64,000 nt of DNA from Chitinophaga sp. 180180018-3 (GTDB lineage: Bacteria > Bacteroidota > Bacteroidia > Chitinophagales > Chitinophagaceae). Location of the stretch: contig NZ_CP140772.1 of NCBI RefSeq assembly GCF_037893185.1, positions 5,394,001 through 5,458,000 of the forward strand, read 5' to 3'. The position numbers and the translations under genes are program-made. Under the pieces are notes generated by a model. It was not told where the DNA came from and ran no database searches. It saw only the letters and a program-made list of their open reading frames with translations. How positions within the stretch are numbered: the stretch's first letter is position 1; each line of letters opens with the position of its first letter. Shown here in pieces: positions 8,434 through 18,184 of this stretch.

Positions 8434-10893
8434 CTATCTGTTCAATTGATAATTTAATGCCAGCTGCGTGCTGAAGTTTCCAAAAAGATAATTCTGCGCG
8501 GTGTTCATCAGATTCTTCCTGCAGTCTGCAAACAGGCTTACATTCAACCGGCCGGCTAAACTGGTGTTGATCGTTTGCCTCAATCCCACCTGTCGTACCA
8601 CATCTTTATTATCCAGGTAATTAATTCCACTTGTACAATTCAGTATCTTCCCCAGCTGATAACTCCATCCTGTTTCCGCGGTGAATAGATTGCCATACAG
8701 GGCATTGTCTTTTATGTCTTTGTTGTAAAACAGGCCAACTGTCAGCACATGCGTATTTATCACAATACTGTGGTTAACATTCAGGTTTAGCAACAGGCTT
8801 TTTAATGGCAGTATATTCATCTGCTGCAGGCCAAAGGTGCTGTTGTTTGTTTGCAGGAGTGAGAATAATTTTCCGCTGAGTTGGGAAGACACATTTATCT
8901 GCCTGTTCAGGTATCCGGGCTGTGCCAGACCATCACCAGTATGCTTCATAACCGACTGGCTCATGCGGGTAGTCAGTGAGAAATTCTTCTTTACCCTTAT
9001 GCGCGCATCGATGGCATACTGCCTGTTTCTCCATCCTCCGGCGCTTATCGCTGCCGTTTTCATATCCATCATATCAGTGCGGAAACCCAGGGTTAGTCTG
9101 CGTTTGTTCCAATGGCGCCTTATATTCAGCCCATAGCGTATTGTTCCCCGGCTTCCTCCCGGCGATGCGGGATTCGTATAGGCGAGACCGGAGTAGTTGA
9201 AATAAACACGTTGCGACATATTCGCCGCCTTCCATTCGCCATTGTAATCCATTCCGGCGGAAAACGTCTGCCAGAAATCATTCAACAGGGTAAAGGCAGC
9301 TGTTTTGGAAGTAAGCGCGTAGCTGTTGCCCACGGCGGCGTTATTGAATTCGTTGTTTGATTTTGATATATCAGCGGTAATAGTACCGTATTCACCTAAA
9401 CTGATTTGCTCCGAGAATGCACCTACAAAAATGTTTCTCTTCAGGCTATTGGCATTGAAAGGACCAAATTGTTTGTTTCTCGTATTCGCATTCACCATAG
9501 AAATATGGCTGTGCGCACCATCAACATCTCCCTTACCCATCTGCAGGAACTGTATTGCATAAGCGCCCGGATCCAGGGAAGATGCAAAGTTCAGATCCTT
9601 TATATCGCCGCCCTGCCGGGTACCACCGAAGCCCAGCTGAAGGAACTTATTATTATTCAGGAACGCACCCTGGAAACCCGACATGAACAGATCCTGTACA
9701 CCTCCCTTACTGCCACTGGCTGCAATATTTCCTATATTCAGGCTCTTGGTCTGCAACAACAATCGTTGCAGGAAATTCAGGGGAAGCAGCTCACGTATAT
9801 TGCGTTTAGAAGACTCCCGATCATCCAGCAATGTTTGTACATGCTGCCCGGTTGCCCGCTGGGCTGTCATCAGCTCCCGGGCCTGCAATCCCTGGTTCAC
9901 GGACTGTTTAAGGGAGCTAACCTTATTGAGATATTGACGTGCTGCCATAATCGTTTTACCATGAGGAGATGAATAGAGTGAACTGTCAGCCCATTTTCCA
10001 TTCAAGTCCTCTTCCGTAAGCTGAAGGCGCTTGTCATCGAGCATCAGGCGTTTCAGTTGACTACTATCGAGGTATATCAGCTGCTCCGGAGATACCAGCC
10101 CATTAAAGATTCCGGCCTGTCCCGGATCTACCATCGCATTCATCTGCTCTTTCAGCTCATCAATCTGTTGTGCTGCAAATGACTTTACAGCTGCCGAAAC
10201 ATCTATATCACCCAAAAAGTATTTCCTCAGATCATAAGCCTTATTGAGATACCCGTTCATTCGTTGCATATAAGCGTCTTTGTCGAACGAAAACTTTTTG
10301 AGATGCTGATCAATCAAACTTCTGTCTATCGGCGAGGTGGCCGCCATATTATTATAGACTATATTCACGGGGATATTTCCTATCACCAGGTTATCTTCTA
10401 TCTGTGCGCCAAAGCCGGATTGCAGCACGGCACCGGGGGTATTATCATAAAACGCACTTCCGGAAAGTACTTTCACCCGGTTACTGTAGGCGTCTTTCTT
10501 CATAAACGACAGTGCTGCTGTTTCATTTCTCAGGGCATAAAAGCCTCTCAGCTTTTCGGCCATATAAGAAGAAATCCTGGAAGTATCTTTCAACAACCGA
10601 AGCCCTTTGTTTATTTCCTGCAAATGTTTACTGCCGTAAAGTTCAGCTACATGCTGATAAAAGAGTTGTTGTACAGTATCTTTCAGGTATGGGCTATGCA
10701 ATACTTTCCCGTTTGGAAGTACTGGCTGTACTCTGCTGTTCAGGGAATCTATCAGAACCGTCTGCAATACCGGGTTGCTCCTGAGCAACGTATTATAATA
10801 CTGCCGGGACTGTTTAGCTTTCCCTGCCTGCTGCCCCCAAAGCGATATGGGGAGGAACAAGACAATGGTAATTGGTAAAATTCTTTTTAACAT
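8434..10893 (-). CDS. Secreted beta-rich, outer-membrane-like protein (819 aa)
   Basis: I chose the ATG at 10893 because it gives a good signal peptide (MLKRILPITIVLFLPISLWG, cut before QQAG). The frame is open further up to 10989 but those codons look non-coding. Residues about 30-400 are helical with many charged and glutamine residues. The second half consists of alternating short beta strands with aromatic ends and turns (for example NRQINVSSQLSGKL, YAIDARIRVKKNFSLTT), ending LALNYQLNR, as in outer-membrane beta barrels. It is the first gene of the minus-strand operon that runs to position 1. The barrel call is inferred from pattern only. It could be the export or anchoring partner of the giant protein. 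Confidence 0.75.
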   Translation of the reverse strand: MLKRILPITIVLFLPISLWGQQAGKAKQSRQYYNTLLRSNPVLQTVLIDSLNSRVQPVLPNGKVLHSPYLKDTVQQLFYQHVAELYGSKHLQEINKGLRLLKDTSRISSYMAEKLRGFYALRNETAALSFMKKDAYSNRVKVLSGSAFYDNTPGAVLQSGFGAQIEDNLVIGNIPVNIVYNNMAATSPIDRSLIDQHLKKFSFDKDAYMQRMNGYLNKAYDLRKYFLGDIDVSAAVKSFAAQQIDELKEQMNAMVDPGQAGIFNGLVSPEQLIYLDSSQLKRLMLDDKRLQLTEEDLNGKWADSSLYSSPHGKTIMAARQYLNKVSSLKQSVNQGLQARELMTAQRATGQHVQTLLDDRESSKRNIRELLPLNFLQRLLLQTKSLNIGNIAASGSKGGVQDLFMSGFQGAFLNNNKFLQLGFGGTRQGGDIKDLNFASSLDPGAYAIQFLQMGKGDVDGAHSHISMVNANTRNKQFGPFNANSLKRNIFVGAFSEQISLGEYGTITADISKSNNEFNNAAVGNSYALTSKTAAFTLLNDFWQTFSAGMDYNGEWKAANMSQRVYFNYSGLAYTNPASPGGSRGTIRYGLNIRRHWNKRRLTLGFRTDMMDMKTAAISAGGWRNRQYAIDARIRVKKNFSLTTRMSQSVMKHTGDGLAQPGYLNRQINVSSQLSGKLFSLLQTNNSTFGLQQMNILPLKSLLLNLNVNHSIVINTHVLTVGLFYNKDIKDNALYGNLFTAETGWSYQLGKILNCTSGINYLDNKDVVRQVGLRQTINTSLAGRLNVSLFADCRKNLMNTAQNYLFGNFSTQLALNYQLNR

Positions 10894-11497
10894 AGTATCA
10901 AAGGTATTAGGGGCCTGTCTGCTGCCATTGCTACCGCCAGCGCATAGGAAATCCGCCCGGTACTCTACCGGTAAATTCAACACAGGCACGGGTAATTAAC
11001 AGCTGCAGTTGGCTGCCATCACAAAATATCAGCAATCTTAATCAACAGGAGTAATTATCAGGGCTAAACACACTTATAGCTAAATTCACAAGACATTTTG
11101 CTTATTATCTAAATGCTCAGAAATAACATCGCTGCTGGTTCAATAAAGCTTTCAGCGAAAACCTGCGGAATACATACAAACATTATGGTTCATTTTCATG
11201 ATATAGGATTTATTGTACAGAAATTATTTGACTCTTTTATTTCGTGGTTAACGAATTCATAGTGTATAAAGGTTCTATTATTGTGGTATAAATATACAAT
11301 AATAAATTTCATATCAAAATACTCAGGTAAAAAAAACTTCTCACATTAACAATAACTCTCAACCGACTTTCTGACCAATATTACCGACTTATTAACCTTT
11401 GATCCCAGTCAATATCAGCAGACATTTGCACTGTCCAAACCAGCATAGACTCCTATAAGGCGAAATGGTTGTAAATTAGATAAACAGAAAACGATCC
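10894..11497. other. Divergent intergenic region between surface operon and araC-like gene
   Basis: About 600 bp with no convincing gene. The part from about 11040 to 11350 is AT-rich. It must hold the promoters of the minus-strand surface operon and of the plus-strand AraC regulator. The only clear element is the 40-bp repeat box at 11361-11400. A TAnnTTTG-like match on the minus strand sits only 5 bp before the start at 10893 and lacks a good upstream element, so I do not call it. Confidence 0.6.
11361..11400 (+). promoter_or_regulatory. Putative AraC-type operator, copy 1
   Basis: A 40-bp box that recurs at 12513-12552 with 34 of 40 bases identical. Inside it ACCGACTT occurs twice (11362 and 11383), exactly 21 bp apart, the two-helical-turn direct-repeat layout typical of AraC-family binding sites. 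It lies about 100 bp before the AraC-type gene start, so autoregulation is likely. The binding protein is inferred. Confidence 0.65.
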
Positions 11498-12409
11498 ATG
11501 GCACACAAAAAGGGGCATGAAAGAATTTTCACGCAGGCCGACTTCCTTCTGGAAAACGGCTTCCATGACAAACGCGCCAAAATAGGGCTGGCCATTTTAT
11601 CGGATATACAACTTTCAGATTACGATAACATCAGAACAAATTTCAGATCAGACTTCACCAGTATAATATTGGTGCAAAAAGGAGAAATAAAAGGGATGCT
11701 CAACAGAACAGCGTTCACCGTAAAGGAAAATGAATTGCTGCTGGTATCTCCTAATACCCTGAAAAAGCTGATATACGTGGATAAAAATTCGGTGGTTTCA
11801 GGTCTTAATTTTACACTCGACTTTCTCGTGGAGATAGGCGTGCCAACGAATAAAATGGAGCTGTATGACTACTTTACTTCCAAATATTCGCCTCACTGGA
11901 AACTGACAAAAGAAGATGCAGCTATACTGACGGCGCACTTTCAGCGGCTTTCCATCAGGTCAGACAACCTGCTGGATGAGCAGCCGTTCTCAAGAGAATT
12001 GCTGCATCACACGTTCTTTCTTTTTCTTTACGAGCTCGCTGCTATGAGCACGAAATATACGGAATTGAAAAACCCGAATATTTCACGGAAGGAAAGCCTG
12101 GTAATCAGCTTCTCCAACCTCGTACATCTGGAGTTCCGCCATCAGCGGAATGTACAGCAATATGCTGAACAACTGTTCGTAACACCCAAGTATCTTACGG
12201 AAACAGTAAAGGAAATAACCGGGAAAAGTGCGGGTGAGGTGATAGATGACATCGTCATGCTCGAAGCCAAAGTATTACTGGAAGATACCCGCCTTAGCAT
12301 TGCAGAAGTGGCGGAAATGCTGCACTTCAGTGACCAGTCTTTCTTCGGAAAATATTTTAAAAGACATTCCGGCGTATCTCCACGCGAGTTTCGCCTCGTC
12401 AATAAATGA
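11498..12409 (+). CDS. AraC-family transcriptional regulator
   Basis: 303 residues. The C-terminal 100 residues form the AraC/XylS double helix-turn-helix: VQQYAEQLFVTPKYLTETVK as the first helix pair and SIAEVAEMLHFSDQSFFGKYFK followed by HSGVSPREFR as the second, close to the family consensus. The N-terminal 190 residues look like a cupin-type sensor domain (IILVQKGEIKGMLNRTAFTV). It stands just before an RND efflux operon on the same strand. An almost identical 40-bp box precedes both this gene and the adaptor gene, so this protein probably controls itself and the pump. A rho-independent terminator follows, so the two are separate transcripts. Confidence 0.92.
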   Translation: MAHKKGHERIFTQADFLLENGFHDKRAKIGLAILSDIQLSDYDNIRTNFRSDFTSIILVQKGEIKGMLNRTAFTVKENELLLVSPNTLKKLIYVDKNSVVSGLNFTLDFLVEIGVPTNKMELYDYFTSKYSPHWKLTKEDAAILTAHFQRLSIRSDNLLDEQPFSRELLHHTFFLFLYELAAMSTKYTELKNPNISRKESLVISFSNLVHLEFRHQRNVQQYAEQLFVTPKYLTETVKEITGKSAGEVIDDIVMLEAKVLLEDTRLSIAEVAEMLHFSDQSFFGKYFKRHSGVSPREFRLVNK

Positions 12410-12450
12410 TATTGTTACTCACAGTGTAACAGTTGTAGGTTTAACAAAAC

Positions 12451-12482
12451 AGGCCGAAGCAATCATGCTCTGGCCTTTTTTC
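12451..12482 (+). terminator. Rho-independent terminator after araC-like gene
   Basis: AGGCC pairs with GGCCT around an inner AGCA/TGCT stem, followed by seven T residues. It lies 42 bp after the regulator stop codon and before the second operator box. Confidence 0.75.
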
Positions 12483-12512
12483 GTATATACATTACCGTAG
12501 TAATCTAAAAGA

Positions 12513-12552
12513 AACCGACTTTCAGACCAGAATCACCGATTTATCAACCTTT
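12513..12552 (+). promoter_or_regulatory. Putative AraC-type operator, copy 2
   Basis: The second copy of the 40-bp box (34/40 identical to 11361-11400). The half sites are ACCGACTT at 12514 and ACCGATTT at 12535, again 21 bp apart. The box ends 20 bp before the TAATTTTG promoter element, a good position for an activator of the efflux operon. Confidence 0.65.
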
Positions 12553-12572
12553 TCCCGCGCATTACTCACCAC

Positions 12573-12580
12573 TAATTTTG
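12573..12580 (+). promoter_or_regulatory. Putative Bacteroidota -7 element of efflux operon
   Basis: TAATTTTG matches TAnnTTTG, the -7 element used by the Bacteroidota primary sigma factor. It lies 40 bp before the adaptor start. No good TTTG is seen at -33, which fits a promoter that needs the activator bound at 12513-12552. Confidence 0.45.
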
Positions 12581-12620
12581 CGGAGCAATTTTGTATTAAT
12601 CATCGTAACAAATTCTGTTT

Positions 12621-13649
12621 ATGTCAATGACATTCAAACCAGTTCCCTTTTTATTGATGGCTGCACTGCTTGCATCCTGTGGCAGCAGGGAAACCCAAAA
12701 AACGCAACAGGCAGCAGTGAAAGTGAGCGTGCTAAAAGTAAGCGCCAGCCAGCTCCCCCGGGAATTGTCCTATTCCGGATCTATAGAACCGGATAATACT
12801 GCTGAAATTGGATTCGCCGTACCTGGTGTTGTAAATAGTATAGCAGTAGAAGAAGGTCAGACTGTTAAACAGGGACAATTACTTGCATCTCTCGATGCTA
12901 CTGAATACAGCAATGCCCTCGCCATCGCCAACGCGGGTCTCGAACAGGCGGAGGATATGTACAACCGCCTTAATGAACTTTATCAGAAGAATAGCCTGCC
13001 GGCAAAGGATTATATTGATATCAAGACTAAACTTGCGCAGGCCAGAGCCAACAAACAAATCAACGCCAAGCGTATCGCCGATAGCCGCCTGTACGCTCCT
13101 ATCTCCGGCATTATCACCGCGCGGAAAATTGAACGGGGCAGCGCTGCGGCTCCGGGCATGCCTGCATTTACCATCGTAAAAACAGATATGGTATACGCCA
13201 AAGCGGCCGTTCCGGAAAGTGAAGTGGGTGCTTTATCACATGGGGGTATTGCTACGGTTTATATCCCAACACTGGCCGACAGTGTCAACGGAAAGGTCAC
13301 TATCATCAATCCCCAGGCGGATGCAACTTCCCGCACATATAATGTCAAAATAAAACTAAATAATAATAATGGCAGGCTTCTTCCCGGCATGTTAACGGAA
13401 ATCAAAGTAAATACCGGCACTGTTGTGAACAACATCACCATCCCCGCAACCGCTGTTATCCGGGATGCCGATGACATCACCTACGTATTTGTTACCAATC
13501 CCCAGCAGAAAGCTGTGCGGAAACGCATCACCGTTGGCGGACTTACAGGAAAGAACGAAGTGGTGGTAACCGATGGACTGAAAGAAGGTGAACAATTAAT
13601 TGTTGCCGGCCTTTCCAACCTGAAAGACGGCTCCGCCATCAGCCTGTAA
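12621..13649 (+). CDS. RND efflux periplasmic adaptor (membrane fusion) lipoprotein
   Basis: 342 residues. The N-terminus (FLLMAALLASC) is a lipoprotein signal with Cys20, anchoring the protein to the membrane. The HlyD/AcrA-type order is present: a biotinyl-lipoyl half (VNSIAVEEGQTVKQGQLLASLD), a helical hairpin (about 95-150), the second lipoyl half (SRLYAPISGIITARKIERGS) and beta barrel plus membrane-proximal domains ending in EQLIVAGLSNLKDGSAISL. It links the inner-membrane RND pump to the TolC-like channel encoded downstream. The second ATG at 12627 is also possible as a start. The pump gene begins 25 bp after the stop. Confidence 0.93.
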   Translation: MSMTFKPVPFLLMAALLASCGSRETQKTQQAAVKVSVLKVSASQLPRELSYSGSIEPDNTAEIGFAVPGVVNSIAVEEGQTVKQGQLLASLDATEYSNALAIANAGLEQAEDMYNRLNELYQKNSLPAKDYIDIKTKLAQARANKQINAKRIADSRLYAPISGIITARKIERGSAAAPGMPAFTIVKTDMVYAKAAVPESEVGALSHGGIATVYIPTLADSVNGKVTIINPQADATSRTYNVKIKLNNNNGRLLPGMLTEIKVNTGTVVNNITIPATAVIRDADDITYVFVTNPQQKAVRKRITVGGLTGKNEVVVTDGLKEGEQLIVAGLSNLKDGSAISL

Positions 13650-13674
13650 TTCGTTCGTACGAGCCATTTTTATT

Positions 13675-16600
13675 ATGTCTGACAACACCGGAAGAATGAA
13701 AAAAAGAAAGATAAGTTTCATAGAAGCAGCCATGAAGCACAAACAGGTTACCATTGTGGTAACCGCGCTGCTATTGCTGCTGGGGCTTTATTCGCTGATG
13801 AATATGCCCAGGTCGGAGAACCCGAAAATAGATATGCCTGTTGCCATGGTATACGCTTTTTACCCGGGCGCCGATGAACTGCAAATGGAAAAACAGGTAA
13901 CCAACAAGATTGAACAATACCTGTTTTCTTTTGAAGAAGTAAATAAGAAGAAAACCAAATCACAAACCAAAGACGGACAGGTTTTCATTACCGTAGAATT
14001 GCATACCAGTGTCAAAGACAGGAAGAAATTCTGGAGCACACTGCAACACGGGCTCAACACCGTTGCCAGGCAAAACCTGCCACAGGGTGTCATTGGCCCT
14101 GTTGTCAACAGCAACTTCGGAGATGTAACTGCGCAGATCATCACCGTATCGTCTGATCAGCGGAGTTACGCAGAAATAGAAAAATATCTTGATAAAATAG
14201 AAGACGGGCTCAAAACTATACCGGAAGTTTCAAAAATCAACAGATCCGGCGGTCAGAAGCAGCAACTGTATGTTACAATAGATGATCAGAAGATGCAGCA
14301 GTATGGTTTTGACCTGTCAACTATTATCCGTACCCTGCAGATGCAGAATATCACCGGCTATTCCGGTGAAATGACCATCAGCTCCAACACTTTCCCTGTT
14401 TTTACGAACAGCCAGTTTAAAACAGAAGCCGATCTCGGATCGCAGATCATTTATACCACACCACAAGGCACCGTGGTAAGGCTTCGGGATGTGGCTAAAA
14501 TTGAACGCCGCTATGAGGAGCCATCTTCGTTTATCCGTATAGGTGAGGATAAAGTAATGATGCTGGCTATTGAAATGCAGCCGGGAAATAATATCGTGCA
14601 ATTTGGACATATCGTGGAAGAGCGGCTGAAAGAACTCAAAAACGATTTTCCGGACGACATCAAAATAAACACCATCGTTAATCAGCCGGAAGTAGTGGAT
14701 GAAAGCATCCGCCATTTTATGAAAGAGTTTGGCCTGGCCATCGCCTCCGTGATCATTGTGGTAATGCTGTTATTACCTTTCCGTGTAGCCGCCGTATCCT
14801 CGCTGGCAGCACCGATCTCCATCCTTATTACCTTTGGCCTTATCAATATCATGGGGATAGAGCTGCACCAGGTGACGCTGGCCGCATTGATCATTGTGCT
14901 GGGCATGGTGGTAGACAATGCCATTGTGGTAGTGGATAACTACATCGAAAAACTCGATGAAGGTATTACGCCATGGACGGCAGCCTGGCAGGCAGCCCGA
15001 CAGCTATCGCTGCCTATCTTCACCGCCACACTGGCTATCATCTTCGCATTTGCACCGCTGGCGTTGTTCATGAATGGTATCTCGAAAGATTTTATTGCAG
15101 CTTTACCCGTAACCATTGCAGTAGCGCTGATCACTTCCATGGCGGTGGCATTACTGCTTACACCCTATACCTGCTATGTGTTTATCAAGAAAGGATTAAA
15201 GCACAAAGTAAGCTCCGCTAAAAAACGGAAAAGTTTGCTCGACAGGCTACAAAATACCTTCAACAAAGGAGTGGAACTGGCCTTCAATTTTCCCAAAACA
15301 ACCGTCGCCATGGCAATAGGAGCCGTAGTACTTGCTTTGGTGCTTGCAGGAAAAGTAAAACAGGAGTTCTTCCCGTTAAGCGAAAGCAAACAGTTCAATG
15401 CGGAAATCTGGATGGCGAATGGTACTTCCCTGGAAGAAACAGAAAGGGTGGTGAAACTGGTGGAACAGGAACTGAAGAAAGACAAGCGCGTACTGGGCAT
15501 TGCCAGTTTTGTGGGCACCAGCTCGCCCCGTTTCAACGTTACCTACGCCCCCGAAATGCCTCGCCGCAACTTCGCCCAGATATTCATCACTACATCCGGC
15601 AGCGACGCCACTAACGAACTGGTAAAGGAATTCCTGCCCAGGTTTGAGGGTTTCATTCCCAATGGCTACATACGCTTGCGGCAGCTGAGTATGCAGGAGG
15701 GCTCTCCGCTGGCTGTAAGAATTATGGGAGAAAATCTTGCAGACCAGAAAAAAGTAGCTGCGCAGGTAATCGATATCCTGCGTAATACTCCTGGCACCAA
15801 CTGGGTACGGTCCGACTACGAAGATGATTACCTCGGCATCAGTCTGAAAATTAAAGAAGATGCTGCAGCCAGGCTGGGCGTGCCCAATCAGCTGATTACG
15901 CAAACCATCGGCGCAGGCCTGAAAGGTTATGCCGTATCGCAGATCTGGGAAGGAGATAAACCCGTGGATATATTACTACGCATGGATGCCAGTAACCGCA
16001 AGGATTTCAGCGATCTGGGCAATCTGCATGTAAACAGTATGTACGGCAGTAAAGTGCCGCTAAAAGAAGTGGCAGAGCTGACACCTTCCTGGCATACAGG
16101 CGTCATCGCACATAAGAATGGGATTCGTACACTGACGGTACTTTCCGAAGCGCAGATGGGCATCATGGCATCAGAGATGCTGAAAAATGTGCAACCTGCT
16201 ATTGAAAAGCTGCAACTGCCTCCGGGTATTACCATTCAATACGGCGGAGATGCAGAATCTTCTGCGGAAAACGCACCGGGAATGGGTATGGCATTGGGTA
16301 CCAGCCTGATCCTGATTCTGCTCACCCTGCTGTTTCAGTTTAAAACCTTCGGTAAAACGCTGATCATCCTGGCCACTTTCCCACTGAGCCTGCTCGGCGC
16401 TTTCCTCGGCCTGTATATCACCGGCAATCCAATGGGTATGACTGCATTCATGGGCATTATCAGCCTCATTGGTATAGTGGTGCGTAATGGTATCATACTG
16501 GTAGATTATGCCGATGAACTGATCAGGGATCATCACTATACCGTAAAAGCAGCTGCACGGGCTGCTGCCAAACGCCGTATGCGCCCCATCTTCCTGACCT

Positions 16601-16815
16601 CCGCCGCTGCCGCCATTGGCGTATTGCCCATGATCATCGGCAAATCGCCACTGTGGGCACCGCTTGGCAGCGTACTGGCTTCGGGCCTCATTGTTTCCAT
16701 GATCCTGACGCTTTTTGTGGTGCCGGTGATGTACTACCTTTTCGTACGTCCGGTACCGGTAGTAGCGGAAGCACCAGATGCCGAAGCAAACATTATGTAC
16801 AAACCGGTGCATTAA
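13675..16815 (+). CDS. RND-family efflux transporter, inner-membrane pump subunit
   Basis: 1046 residues, the usual AcrB/MexB length. The first membrane helix (VTIVVTALLLLLGLYSLMNM) is followed by the first porter domain, helices 2-6 with the conserved VVDNAIVVVDNYIEK segment (helix 4 acidic residues), a second porter region and helices 8-12 with MGIISLIGIVVRNGIILVDY and RRMRPIFLTSAAAAIGVLPM. These are hallmarks of proton-driven RND exporters; it looks like the hydrophobe/amphiphile type rather than a metal exporter. It sits in an operon with adaptor and channel. The substrate cannot be told from sequence. Confidence 0.95.
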   Translation: MSDNTGRMKKRKISFIEAAMKHKQVTIVVTALLLLLGLYSLMNMPRSENPKIDMPVAMVYAFYPGADELQMEKQVTNKIEQYLFSFEEVNKKKTKSQTKDGQVFITVELHTSVKDRKKFWSTLQHGLNTVARQNLPQGVIGPVVNSNFGDVTAQIITVSSDQRSYAEIEKYLDKIEDGLKTIPEVSKINRSGGQKQQLYVTIDDQKMQQYGFDLSTIIRTLQMQNITGYSGEMTISSNTFPVFTNSQFKTEADLGSQIIYTTPQGTVVRLRDVAKIERRYEEPSSFIRIGEDKVMMLAIEMQPGNNIVQFGHIVEERLKELKNDFPDDIKINTIVNQPEVVDESIRHFMKEFGLAIASVIIVVMLLLPFRVAAVSSLAAPISILITFGLINIMGIELHQVTLAALIIVLGMVVDNAIVVVDNYIEKLDEGITPWTAAWQAARQLSLPIFTATLAIIFAFAPLALFMNGISKDFIAALPVTIAVALITSMAVALLLTPYTCYVFIKKGLKHKVSSAKKRKSLLDRLQNTFNKGVELAFNFPKTTVAMAIGAVVLALVLAGKVKQEFFPLSESKQFNAEIWMANGTSLEETERVVKLVEQELKKDKRVLGIASFVGTSSPRFNVTYAPEMPRRNFAQIFITTSGSDATNELVKEFLPRFEGFIPNGYIRLRQLSMQEGSPLAVRIMGENLADQKKVAAQVIDILRNTPGTNWVRSDYEDDYLGISLKIKEDAAARLGVPNQLITQTIGAGLKGYAVSQIWEGDKPVDILLRMDASNRKDFSDLGNLHVNSMYGSKVPLKEVAELTPSWHTGVIAHKNGIRTLTVLSEAQMGIMASEMLKNVQPAIEKLQLPPGITIQYGGDAESSAENAPGMGMALGTSLILILLTLLFQFKTFGKTLIILATFPLSLLGAFLGLYITGNPMGMTAFMGIISLIGIVVRNGIILVDYADELIRDHHYTVKAAARAAAKRRMRPIFLTSAAAAIGVLPMIIGKSPLWAPLGSVLASGLIVSMILTLFVVPVMYYLFVRPVPVVAEAPDAEANIMYKPVH

Positions 16816-16870
16816 TTCAATGAATAACACAGGTGGCGTTGGCGCCGCCTGTCTATATAAAATATTAAAT

Positions 16871-18154
16871 ATGAATTTCAGATTAATATTATTCTTCGTT
16901 GCAACACTGGCCGTTTATCAGTCCGGCGCGCAAACGCCGGTGCTGACTGTGGAAGAATGCCAGCGTATGGCGCTGGAACAGAACAAAAAGATCAAAGCGG
17001 CGCAATATCAGGTGGAAGCGGCGAATGCAGCTGTCAGATCAGCTGCTGCCAACGCTTATCCTTCCATCGATGGATCAGTGATGGGGGTATACCTCGGCAA
17101 ACCGCTCGGCGGCGCCCTCAACGGCGCAATACCCGAATATTTCGGCGCGGCCTCCGTTACCGCCAGTCAGCCCATTTATGCAGGTGGCAAAATACGTCTT
17201 GGCAAAGCGGCCGCCGAAAAAGGCGTGCATATACGCGAGGATCAAAAAATGCTTACCTCCACTGAAGTACTTCTCAATGTGAACAAAGCTTACTGGCAGG
17301 TGGTACAGGTAAAAGAAAAAATCGTACTGGCACATAAGTACCACAACATGTTGCAGGGCCTGCAAAAAGAACTTAAAAACGCTTATGATGCGGGTCTCAC
17401 TTATAAGAACGATCTGCTGCGTGTGGAAGTGAATCTGAATGAAGCTGCACTCAACATCACACAGGCTGAAGATGGTCTTGTAATGGCCAAACTCAATCTT
17501 GCACAAATCACAGGCATGCCTGGTAATACCGGATTCAGTGTAGCCGATTCCGTTAGTGGCAACTTCAGCGAGCAGGCAGCAGAAGATCTTTCTACCGCTG
17601 CAGATAAGCGTCCGGAAATAAAAATGCTGAAAAATGCGCTCGATGCGGAAGAATTACAAAGAAAGATGCTGAAAGCTGACCTGTTACCTGTGATTGGTGT
17701 CAGCGCCGGTGGCTTCGCCAACGCAGGCAAACACATCAACATCAGCAACGGTAAGGATTTCATGAGCTCCTACTACGGGCTTGCCAGCATCAGCATTCCT
17801 ATCTTCGACTGGGGCAAACGGGCCAACAAAGTCCATGAGCAATCTGCAAAAATGGCTGCTCAACAGCAACAGCTGGAAGATACCCGGGAACTCATCAACC
17901 TCGAAGTGCAACAGTCTTATCTGGCACTGAACCAGTCGGTGAAGAAAATAGACAAATCCAGGCTATCGCTCACCCAGGCGGAAGAAAATCTCAAATTGGC
18001 CAACGATCGTCTTAAAGCCGGTACCATCACCGGCAAAGATGTGCTGGAGGCACAAGCCATATGGCAACAGGCATATAGTAGTATCATAGACAGCAAGGTA
18101 GAATACAAGATCAATGAAGCGGCATACAGAAAGGCAATAGGTGAACTGAAATAA
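16871..18154 (+). CDS. TolC-like outer-membrane efflux protein
   Basis: I start at the ATG at 16871, which gives the signal peptide MNFRLILFFVATLAVYQSGA; an in-frame ATG at 16778 lies inside the pump gene and is unlikely. The mature protein has the two OEP repeats of long coiled helices (LTVEECQRMALEQNKKIKAA, then NLEVQQSYLALNQSVKKIDK) and the typical NLKLANDRLKAGTITGKDVL near the end. It forms the outer-membrane exit duct of the RND pump encoded before it. It is 427 residues, normal for the family. The TetR gene starts 30 bp later. Confidence 0.93.
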   Translation: MNFRLILFFVATLAVYQSGAQTPVLTVEECQRMALEQNKKIKAAQYQVEAANAAVRSAAANAYPSIDGSVMGVYLGKPLGGALNGAIPEYFGAASVTASQPIYAGGKIRLGKAAAEKGVHIREDQKMLTSTEVLLNVNKAYWQVVQVKEKIVLAHKYHNMLQGLQKELKNAYDAGLTYKNDLLRVEVNLNEAALNITQAEDGLVMAKLNLAQITGMPGNTGFSVADSVSGNFSEQAAEDLSTAADKRPEIKMLKNALDAEELQRKMLKADLLPVIGVSAGGFANAGKHINISNGKDFMSSYYGLASISIPIFDWGKRANKVHEQSAKMAAQQQQLEDTRELINLEVQQSYLALNQSVKKIDKSRLSLTQAEENLKLANDRLKAGTITGKDVLEAQAIWQQAYSSIIDSKVEYKINEAAYRKAIGELK

Positions 18155-18184
18155 TTATCCTGCTCATCTGATAAAAAATGTTGT

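Noticed and set aside
16171..16830. 219-codon minus-strand frame opposite the RND pump gene
   Set aside because: His/Gln-rich antisense shadow of highly conserved RND transmembrane segments.
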